Of a DNA stretch of 39,746 bases, positions 33,537 to 39,746 are shown in pieces. The translations under genes were made by a program, and so were the position numbers. Every line of letters begins with the position of its first letter. Position 1 is the first letter of the stretch. Location of the stretch: contig SLLG01000370.1 of NCBI GenBank assembly GCA_007134215.1, positions 1 through 39,746 on the forward strand, read 5' to 3'. The DNA is from Opitutales bacterium (GTDB lineage: Bacteria > Verrucomicrobiota > Verrucomicrobiia > Opitutales > Oceanipulchritudinaceae). The notes below the pieces were generated by a model. It was not told where the DNA came from. It made no database searches and saw nothing but the letters and a program-made list of their open reading frames with translations.

Positions 33537-34931
33537 TCAGGCGGATACCGGGGTCGGTAGACCGTAATCCGCCGGCGTGAACTTCTCCAGATCGACTTCC
33601 TCCATCATCTCCCCGATGAAGGCGTCCTCAGTGTCCGGCATGTCGTCCAGCTCATCGTCCATCCGGTCGAGCCACCCGGCTTCGCGCGAATCGATACGCA
33701 GGCAACCGGACTCGCTCGTTTCGCGCAGGATCTTGACGGCGGCGCGCGCGGCGGCGATTCCCGCAGCGTAGTACGAGGGCGACTCCACGATGGCATGGGC
33801 GATGGCAACGCTGCTCTCCGGCGTGAGGATCATGGCCTGCGGATCGAGCCCGGCGTCCGACTTGACGAGCCAGTCCCGCATCTTCAGGGCCGAAGCCTCT
33901 CCTTCCGCGGAAGCGGTGTTCATCAAGCGGCAATCGTAAACAAGCTGCTCCATGTAGCAGGTCGGCGCCATGCCCCCGAGCAGCTTGATGTTCTGCACAG
34001 ATTCGTTGGACCAGAGGTCGGCGGTCGCGGCGGCGAGATTGCCCATGGGGCTCAGGTGCGCGCACGCCGCCGTTTTGCCCTCCATGCTCATGGGGCAACC
34101 GGTGATTGCCTTCAATACCGGGTTCTCGTAACCGCAATCCTTGCCCGGGCCGACCGCGCCGCACTCATAGGCTACGAGCGAACGCACCGCCGTGACGGCG
34201 CGGACAACGGCGGCAAAGACACGCGGAATCATCTTCCGCTCGGCGAGGACCATGGCGGTATTGCCGAACCCGCACGCCGTGTCCCCGGCAGCATGCACCC
34301 CGTGCTTCGCGGCAATCGCGACGATGTGGTCCCAAATAAACTGCATGTCGCGAACCCCCATGACGCACAGCGAAAACAGCACGGCCCGCAGGTCGCCGTT
34401 GACCAGAGCGTCGTCGTGCAGTTCCTTGCCGCCCACGCTCTCGATACTGAGAAACTCCGCGCCCGCCGCCGCCGACTGGTCGAACAGCTCGAGCATCGCA
34501 TCCCAGTAGCGCCCGCTGCGCATGAGCGGGGGGCGAACAAACTCGCGGTTGTCATTCGGGGTGCAGCGCAGCGTCGCCTTCAAGCCGTATTTGTCATGCG
34601 CCCGTTCGATTCCCTCGAGAAGGATGTTCACGACCTCCATACCCAGGGCGGGGTGCTCCGTCATGGGAGGGAGCGTCTCAAACTCGAGCATAACCCCGGG
34701 GGCCTCCAACTCCGCGGCGCGCTCCAGCGCCTCGGTGACGATCTGTTTGTAGTGGCGGGCGATCTCCGGCATGGCCTCTTTGCGGATGTTGATGTCCGGC
34801 AGAGTGAAGTTTAGCTCCGGGTAGATCAGACCGCCCCCGATGCGCATACCGTGGCGCGTTTCAATCGGACGGGGTGCAACACCGTAGATGAGTTTCGCCG
34901 GATCCGCGATGGCGAGTGTTTTGTATTTCAT
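33537..34931 (-). CDS. mtaB: Methanol:corrinoid methyltransferase (MtaB-like)
   Basis: 464 residues, MtaB length. Long stretches match MtaB: LSIESVGGKELHDDAL, HAAGDTACGFGNTAMVLAE, RSLVAYECGAVGPGKDCGYE, KAITGCPMSMEGKTAACAH and WSNESVQ. The zinc ligands known from MtaB (Glu164, Cys220 and a third Cys) are here E164, C220 and C266. The enzyme activates the methanol oxygen on zinc and passes the methyl group to Co(I) of MtaC. Methanol is the best guess; other methoxy donors cannot be excluded. It is 24 bp downstream of mtaC in the same operon. Confidence 0.93.
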   Translation of the reverse strand: MKYKTLAIADPAKLIYGVAPRPIETRHGMRIGGGLIYPELNFTLPDINIRKEAMPEIARHYKQIVTEALERAAELEAPGVMLEFETLPPMTEHPALGMEVVNILLEGIERAHDKYGLKATLRCTPNDNREFVRPPLMRSGRYWDAMLELFDQSAAAGAEFLSIESVGGKELHDDALVNGDLRAVLFSLCVMGVRDMQFIWDHIVAIAAKHGVHAAGDTACGFGNTAMVLAERKMIPRVFAAVVRAVTAVRSLVAYECGAVGPGKDCGYENPVLKAITGCPMSMEGKTAACAHLSPMGNLAAATADLWSNESVQNIKLLGGMAPTCYMEQLVYDCRLMNTASAEGEASALKMRDWLVKSDAGLDPQAMILTPESSVAIAHAIVESPSYYAAGIAAARAAVKILRETSESGCLRIDSREAGWLDRMDDELDDMPDTEDAFIGEMMEEVDLEKFTPADYGLPTPVSA

Positions 34932-34955
34932 GGTGAGCCCGGGATTACGGATGGA

Positions 34956-35588
34956 TCAGACCCCGAGGGCGGCTTTGGCGGCATCGACCGCGCTGGCCGC
35001 GTCCCGCGAATAGCCGTCGGCGCCGATCTCATCGGCGTAGCTTTGGGTGATGGGAGCGCCGCCGACGAGCAACTTCACCGAGGTGTGCCCGGCGTCGCGG
35101 ATGGCCGCCACGGTATCGCGCATCGCCGGCATGGTCGTGGTCAGGAGAGCGGAGAGACCGACAATGTGCGGCTCGTGTTCTTCGATCGCCTCGATGAAGC
35201 GGGCAGCGGGCACATTCACGCCGAGGTCGACGACATCGAAACCGGCGCCCTTCCACATCGTCGCGACAAGGTTCTTGCCGATGTCGTGAAGGTCGCCCTC
35301 CACCGTACCGATGAGCGCGGTATGCTCGGGTCGGATGCCAGCTTCGAGCAGCTTCGGCTCCAGCACACTCATCGCCTCCTTCATGGCCCGGGCGGAAACC
35401 AGCATCTCCGGCACAAATATCTCGTTCTTCTTGAAACGCTCGCCCACCACGCCCATCGCCGGGATCAATGCCTGCGAAAGCAGGGCGGCGGGCTCGATCC
35501 CGCTTTCGAGAAGCTCGGGAACGAGTGTTTTCACGTCTTTGCGGCGTCCGTTGATGACAGCTGTCTTGAGGTCTTCGATGGTACTCAT
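34956..35588 (-). CDS. mtaC: Corrinoid methyl-carrier protein (MtaC-like)
   Basis: 210 residues from the ATG at 35588. The helical cap covers about 1-88. The cobalamin-binding Rossmann domain has the DxHxxG signature D99-H101-G104 (EGDLHDIGKN) with His101 as the lower cobalt ligand, then VDLGVNVPAARFIEAIEEHE, GLSALLTTTMPAM and LLVGGAPI. It carries the methyl group between MtaB and a second methyltransferase. First gene of the operon mtaC-mtaB-DUF1638-activator; a 170-bp leader separates it from the PocR-AraC regulator. Confidence 0.94.
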   Translation of the reverse strand: MSTIEDLKTAVINGRRKDVKTLVPELLESGIEPAALLSQALIPAMGVVGERFKKNEIFVPEMLVSARAMKEAMSVLEPKLLEAGIRPEHTALIGTVEGDLHDIGKNLVATMWKGAGFDVVDLGVNVPAARFIEAIEEHEPHIVGLSALLTTTMPAMRDTVAAIRDAGHTSVKLLVGGAPITQSYADEIGADGYSRDAASAVDAAKAALGV

Positions 35589-35758
35589 TGCTCTGGGTGT
35601 TGAGGTGAAACAAAATCCGTCCGGAAAAGCCCGGACCACGGATCATGCCCCACTCTATCACCCCACCGCCGAAGCTGTATTGTATCCTCGTCCCGTTCTT
35701 CGGTAATCTAAACTTTTTCCGCAAGTACAGGGGAATTTGCGCCCCGCACGGCACGGCG
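35589..35758 (-). promoter_or_regulatory. Control region of the mtaCB operon
   Basis: This is the only gap ahead of mtaC and follows the gene of a probable activator, so it should hold the promoter and the regulator's site. Just upstream of the mtaC start is the inverted repeat GTCCGG (35619-35624) / CCGGAC (35631-35636), able to form a hairpin in the leader. A TACAAT -10-like hexamer (minus strand, 35684-35679) has no good -35 partner. I see no cobalamin-riboswitch core. Confidence 0.45.
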
Positions 35759-36889
35759 TCACCGGGACCGGCGGCGGAACTCCCCCGGAGAGAGCGATGT
35801 GTGCGAGCGGAAATTTTTACTAAAGTGGCTCTGGTCGAAGAAACCGCACTCCGCCGCCACCTCGGAAAGGCTCTTCCCGGTGTGCAGAAGCAGTTCCTTC
35901 GCGCGGTTGACACGCATCTGCGTAAGCAGAAGGGAGAAGGAACGCCCCATGCGCTCCGTCACTATCTTGCTGAAATGGCTCGGGGAAAGCCCCGCCACGC
36001 GGGCCACATCGTCGCGGCGCAAGTGCTGGTGCAGGTTGGCTTGCATGTATTTGACGGCCTTCATCAGGAGCAGTGAGTGGGGGTAGTGCTGGTGGGTCCG
36101 AATGCTGTCGATCAGGGTCTCCAACATGCGGCGCACCCAGTCGGCGAGGTCTTCCTCGTCGTCGATGACCGAGAGTTCGGCCAACGACCGGTAGTTCCGC
36201 CCGAGGACAGCGGCCGGGTCCGCACCCGCCTCCACCGCCGCACGGCTCATCATCACCACCAGTTCGAGGACCGAACTCTTCAGCAATTCCATGCGGTCCC
36301 CGGCAAGACCGTAGATTCCGGCAAGGATCCGGTTCAGGATGGAACGGGCGCTTCCGGTCTCGCCCTGCTTGATGGCGCTGAGCAGTTCGGGCTCCTCGGA
36401 GAGGTAGAGGGTCCGGATATCGTCGCTGGCCACATCCTTCTTCGCCGCCTCAATGGCGAGAAAGCGGTCGCGCTCGCGCAGGGCGCGCTGACGCGCGAGT
36501 TCGATTTCCGCACGGTGGATCAGGTTCGCATCGAGGGCGAGGCGCAGGAGCGCATCCGCGGCATTCTGCACCCGCTCGTGAAACTCCGGGGGCCGCCCCT
36601 CCAGTTCCACCCCCTGCACAACTAGACTTCCCGTGAGGCGGTTGTTCTCCGTCACCGGCACAGCCCACATGGCGAAGCCGCTGTCGCAACAGAGCTGGAT
36701 CACCGTTTCCCCCCAATACCGCGTCTGCTCCGCGCATTCGCGGCGCCGGTCATCGGACATCCCGCGGCAGTCGCAGGCCAGCGCCGCGGACTTCCCGTCC
36801 ACGGGTGCGCCGCAGGCGTCCGTCAAACGCACGGTGAACCCGTAGTCGGCCGCATAGCGGTTCCGCAAGGCTTCAAAATCGAAGGCCAT
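35759..36889 (-). CDS. PocR-AraC transcriptional regulator
   Basis: 376 residues. The N-terminal PocR-type sensory domain (about 1-125) has a Cys cluster at C39, C41, C52, C67 and C68 (ACDCRGMSDDRRREC, QLCCDSGFAMWAVPV) and TGSLVVQGVEL. A helical middle follows, and the C-terminal AraC domain (about 275-375) has two helix-turn-helices, RRDDVARVAGLSPSHFSKIV and SLSEVAAECGFFDQSHFSKN. PocR domains are thought to sense small hydrocarbon-like molecules such as diols. Upstream of mtaC on the same strand, it is the likely methanol- or methyl-substrate-responsive activator of the cluster. Confidence 0.9.
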   Translation of the reverse strand: MAFDFEALRNRYAADYGFTVRLTDACGAPVDGKSAALACDCRGMSDDRRRECAEQTRYWGETVIQLCCDSGFAMWAVPVTENNRLTGSLVVQGVELEGRPPEFHERVQNAADALLRLALDANLIHRAEIELARQRALRERDRFLAIEAAKKDVASDDIRTLYLSEEPELLSAIKQGETGSARSILNRILAGIYGLAGDRMELLKSSVLELVVMMSRAAVEAGADPAAVLGRNYRSLAELSVIDDEEDLADWVRRMLETLIDSIRTHQHYPHSLLLMKAVKYMQANLHQHLRRDDVARVAGLSPSHFSKIVTERMGRSFSLLLTQMRVNRAKELLLHTGKSLSEVAAECGFFDQSHFSKNFRSHTSLSPGEFRRRSR

Positions 36890-37070
36890 CTTCAAGAAAG
36901 CTGGATTCTCCCGGCGAACCCGTCAATGCGCGGCGGCCGCCGCAGGAGGTGCGAGACCTTGTGTGCGCACCACGCCGCCGCCGGAGCCGTTCCCCGCTAC
37001 GCGAACGAACCCGGCACCGCCGGAGAAGCGCAGCCGCGCCGCGCCTGGGGGAGAACCGCTTTTCCCTGGC

Positions 37071-38129
37071 CTACAGAACCGCCTGCCACGCGCCGTCGGC
37101 GTCGACGGAGCGGCGCACGGCGTCGGTGAAGCGCATGTAGCGCAGGGCGGCGTCGGGCGGGGTGAGCGTGACGGGCGCGCCATCGCGAATGCTGGCGATA
37201 AAGTCGGCCTCGACACGCCAGCCGCGGCGGGTCGTGGGATCGACGGCGAATTCGGTGAAGGCGGTCTCTCCCGCGCGGGCGAAGCGGATGCATTGTTCCG
37301 CAATGTCGACACAAAGACGGCCGTCCGCGCCGATCAGCTCGATCCGGTCGTGGCCCGGACCCGCTTCGACGGCGGAGAAAACGTAGTGCAGGCGGCCCCC
37401 GTCGGCGAGCGCTCCGTCGACGGTGAGGGAGTCCGGCACGTCGACGGCGACGGGCAGTGACGATGCGCCGTCCTCCGCCGCGGGGCGCTCGCGCACATAC
37501 AGCCGCCCCCAGCCCCGCACGCGCCCGATGGACAGACGGGGGAACCAACGCTGAACGACTTCATGGTAGATGCCCATCGTGAGCATGTTGTTGCCGCTGA
37601 GGGCGGTTCGCTGCCGCCACGAAACGGGCGCGCCGGGATCGAGAAAGAGGGACGTGGTGTGCAGCACACGGATTTCGCGCACCCTGCCAAGCAGGCCTTC
37701 GGCGAGGATCCGCGCCACCGTCGCGTCGAGGTCGAGAGTAAAGGGCGACGGCACGACCTGCACGACCTTGTCCGGCCGCGCCCGTGCGGCGTCGCACACC
37801 TGGTCCGCCTCCTCGGCGTTCATGGCCACACGCGCCTCGGTGAGCACGTGCTTGCCCGCCTCCAGTGCGCGCAGGGTGGCGGGCGCGTGGAGGTTGGGCC
37901 ATGTGCCGATGCACACGGCGTCGACTTCAGGATCCTCCGCGACGGCTTCCCATGAGTCCGCCACACGCGGGATGCCATATTCCTTTGCCACGGACTCCGC
38001 CGAGCTGCGGCGGCGGTTGGCCACGCAGACGATGCGGGCGCCGTCGATCTCCTGAAAGCCCGGTATGTGGCGCAGCCGCGTGTTTCCTCCCGCGCCGATG
38101 AGGCCGATGCGTAAGGTTTTCTCCCCCAT
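37071..38129 (-). CDS. Gfo/Idh/MocA-family oxidoreductase
   Basis: 352 residues. The N-terminal Rossmann domain has IGLIGAGGNTRLRHIPGF and then AVCIGTWPNLHAPATLRALE, with the usual GKHVLTEARVAMNAEEA (EKP-like motif altered to EAR, so the catalytic Lys may be missing). The C-terminal domain holds the substrate-binding beta sheet. The family oxidises or reduces sugars and cyclitols with NAD(P). It begins eight bases after the DUF1573 gene. The EAR in place of EKP is the notable oddity. Confidence 0.88.
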   Translation of the reverse strand: MGEKTLRIGLIGAGGNTRLRHIPGFQEIDGARIVCVANRRRSSAESVAKEYGIPRVADSWEAVAEDPEVDAVCIGTWPNLHAPATLRALEAGKHVLTEARVAMNAEEADQVCDAARARPDKVVQVVPSPFTLDLDATVARILAEGLLGRVREIRVLHTTSLFLDPGAPVSWRQRTALSGNNMLTMGIYHEVVQRWFPRLSIGRVRGWGRLYVRERPAAEDGASSLPVAVDVPDSLTVDGALADGGRLHYVFSAVEAGPGHDRIELIGADGRLCVDIAEQCIRFARAGETAFTEFAVDPTTRRGWRVEADFIASIRDGAPVTLTPPDAALRYMRFTDAVRRSVDADGAWQAVL

Positions 38130-38137
38130 GGAATTCC

Positions 38138-38791
38138 TCAGCGAACGCCGACAAAGACCGGGAAGACGCGCGGATTGTCCTCCGGGAAGTTGCTCACGAG
38201 GTCAAAGCGGCCCATCTGCCGCTCGCCGTCGGTCGGCGGCGTGATCTCGAGGGTGTATTCACCGGCTTCGTTTTCCACGAGTTTGTGGGCAAAGGCATTG
38301 TTGTGGGGGCGCACCTGCATGATCGCGATGCCGTGCTCCGTGGCGACCTTGATCCGCACAGTCCGGGGCTCCATGGGCTCACCGCGCCGCCAGTAGACGA
38401 TGCGCGGCGACAGCTCCACCATCTGCGGGATGTTCACAAGAAGCTGAAGCTGCGTCGCCGCCGCCTGCTCATCGGTGAAGACCGAGACGCGGAGTTGCTG
38501 CTCGCCCGTGCGCGAACCGTAGGTGAACACCACGTCGATCTCGCCCGACTCGCCGGGTTCGTAAACGCGCTTCTCCAGCTCGGGCACGGTGCATCCGCAG
38601 GTCGCCCGCATGTTGATGATCTCCACCGGCGCGGTCCCCGTGTTGGTGAAGTGGAAAGTCGCCGTCACGCGCTCCTCCCCCGGCTTCGCCGTATGCTCGA
38701 AGCGTTTGCTCTCCCACGACAAGGAGGAAGCCGCCGCCGAAGCAACGACGCAACAAAGGAACCAAACGACAGAAACGAACCGGACTCTCAT
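38138..38791 (-). CDS. Exported DUF1573 protein
   Basis: 217 residues with a signal peptide (MRVRFVSVVWFLCCVVASAA). The mature part matches DUF1573, an immunoglobulin-like fold: ATFHFTNTGTAPVEIINMRA, TCGCTVPE (the conserved CxC segment) and YEPGESGEIDVVFTYGSRTG. The function is unknown; such domains occur in secreted or surface proteins. It is followed eight bases later by the Gfo/Idh/MocA gene, so the two are in one operon. The next gene, YceI-type, is divergent. Confidence 0.88.
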   Translation of the reverse strand: MRVRFVSVVWFLCCVVASAAASSLSWESKRFEHTAKPGEERVTATFHFTNTGTAPVEIINMRATCGCTVPELEKRVYEPGESGEIDVVFTYGSRTGEQQLRVSVFTDEQAAATQLQLLVNIPQMVELSPRIVYWRRGEPMEPRTVRIKVATEHGIAIMQVRPHNNAFAHKLVENEAGEYTLEITPPTDGERQMGRFDLVSNFPEDNPRVFPVFVGVR

Positions 38792-38951
38792 GCGGCCAGT
38801 GTCCACCGCGCGGATGTTTCTGTCAATGCCTACACCGCGGACGCGGCGGGCGACGGACAACGGCGGGCAGTCGGCGAAACCGGAAGCACGGGTAACAGCC
38901 TTGTTACCGAAAAGCCCGTGCATCCACGCATTGTCGCATTAGATTCACGGT

Positions 38952-39746
38952 ATGCATCCAACACACCGCGCCGTCTCCACCGGGCCGGGCTGTTCCGCCG
39001 GTTCTCTCTCCGTCCGGCTCCATCTGATCCCGGCTCTCGCTGCACTCGTGCTCTTCGCCGCCGCCAGCCCAGGACTACGCGCCGGGAATGCCCCCGCCCC
39101 GCCGGCCGCGCCCCCCACGGAGGCGACAGAACCAACAGGCACCGTTGTCATTCATGTGCCACGGGCCGGTTTCCTGCGCTTTCTCGGCCACAGCCACAGA
39201 ATCGAAGCGCGGGACGTCTCCGTGGCCGTCGACTGGCCCGGCGGCGAGGCCGCCCCGGTTTCCGTGTCGGTCGAGGTGCCGGTGGACGCGTTGGAGGTGA
39301 CCGACGGCGAACCCTCGGAAGAAAACCGCGCCAAAGTGCGCGAGGAGATGCTCGGTCCGAAGGTGCTCGACGCGGAAAACCACCCCGTTGTACGCTTCGT
39401 CTCCTCCGCTATTACAAAACTCGGCAGCGGAGGCTGGCGGGCCGCTGGCACGCTCACGGTCCGGGGTGTTGAACGCGCCGTCACGCTGGACGTCGAGCCA
39501 CGCCCCGGCGAAGACGGAATCTTCTCCGCAAGCGGGCGCATTGAACTCCGTCCCGCCGACTACGGTATTGCACCCGTGACAGCGCTCGGGGGCACCGTGC
39601 GCACCGCCGACACCATCGAAATCAAATTCACCGCCCGCCTCTCCGTCACGGCTGCCTACGTGCCGCCGGTGGAAATCTTTCGTCGCCTGCGCAGCGAGTT
39701 GGCCGGGGTGTCGCTCGATTACGACGCGTTCGCACGGGGAGCGCTA
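38952..39746 (+). CDS. YceI-family protein (cut by the window edge)
   Basis: 265 residues are visible and the frame runs open to the window's end. A signal-like start (LHLIPALAALVLFAAASPGL) precedes a Pro/Ala linker. The YceI domain runs from about residue 63: TVVIHVPRAGFLRFLGHSHR with IEARDVSV, then LTVRGVERAVTLDVEP and FSASGRIELRPADYGIAP. YceI proteins are secreted lipid- or isoprenoid-binding beta-barrels. The piece after the domain (from about 235) is extra. The true end lies beyond the edge. Confidence 0.85.
   Translation, partial: MHPTHRAVSTGPGCSAGSLSVRLHLIPALAALVLFAAASPGLRAGNAPAPPAAPPTEATEPTGTVVIHVPRAGFLRFLGHSHRIEARDVSVAVDWPGGEAAPVSVSVEVPVDALEVTDGEPSEENRAKVREEMLGPKVLDAENHPVVRFVSSAITKLGSGGWRAAGTLTVRGVERAVTLDVEPRPGEDGIFSASGRIELRPADYGIAPVTALGGTVRTADTIEIKFTARLSVTAAYVPPVEIFRRLRSELAGVSLDYDAFARGAL

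Noticed and set aside
35676-35690. Sigma70-like promoter with TACAAT upstream of mtaC
   Set aside because: No -35 hexamer at suitable spacing; left as a note in the control-region entry.
35589-35758. Cobalamin riboswitch upstream of mtaC
   Set aside because: I looked for the conserved B12-box core and saw none; only a short hairpin is present.

Overview
The window is GC-rich, densely coded bacterial DNA with short intergenic gaps, two tRNA genes and about 35 recognisable protein genes. Lipoboxes, an OmpA/Pal-type lipoprotein and an EpsI-type exosortase accessory protein point to a Gram-negative envelope. Sugar ABC transport with a TPR lipoprotein, a beta-helix protein, an MtaB-type corrinoid methyltransferase and a rhombosortase-like relic would fit a PVC-group bacterium such as a Verrucomicrobiota/Opitutae-type anaerobe. 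That placement is inference from gene content; no rRNA is present to test it.

Region 1 (1-10.2 kb) carries envelope and polysaccharide genes and many repeats. After a gene-free left end with hairpin repeats come a DUF218 protein, a decayed RHH/PIN toxin-antitoxin locus and an SDR oxidoreductase. Then, reading leftward from 6958, there is a run of a 72-residue membrane protein, two GT4 glycosyltransferases, a second and homologous 72-residue membrane protein, and EpsI. A GbsR-type regulator, tRNA-Phe and an overlapping isomerase/dehydrogenase pair follow. A family of palindromic intergenic repeats is spread through this region and is not seen after 10.2 kb. Some copies supply the stop codons of neighbouring genes.

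Region 2 (10.2-20.5 kb) has an EamA transporter, a secreted protein with 22 cysteines, hypoxanthine phosphoribosyltransferase and an ATE-like acyltransferase. It then has a five-gene sugar-uptake operon on the minus strand: TPR lipoprotein, membrane-anchored solute-binding protein, an oversized MalF-like permease, a MalG-like permease and a beta-helix protein. No ATPase gene is present.

Region 3 (20.6-30.1 kb) is mostly housekeeping: dGTPase, a DUF456 protein, dapB, ruvA, tRNA-Lys, a LuxR-type response regulator, a Pal-like lipoprotein, a dienelactone-hydrolase-like protein, rpsA with a clear terminator, a truncated rhombosortase-like fragment and a lipoprotein alpha/beta hydrolase.

Region 4 (30.1-39.7 kb) holds a corrinoid methyl-transfer cluster: a PocR-AraC regulator, mtaC, mtaB, a DUF1638 gene and a RamA/RACo-like corrinoid activator, with a COG0523 GTPase converging on it. 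MtaC would carry the methyl group taken by MtaB from methanol or another methyl donor, the activator would rescue oxidised cobalt, and the PocR protein would sense the substrate. The second methyltransferase (MtaA type) is not in the window. A DUF1573 protein coupled to a Gfo/Idh/MocA oxidoreductase and a YceI-type gene cut by the right edge end the window.
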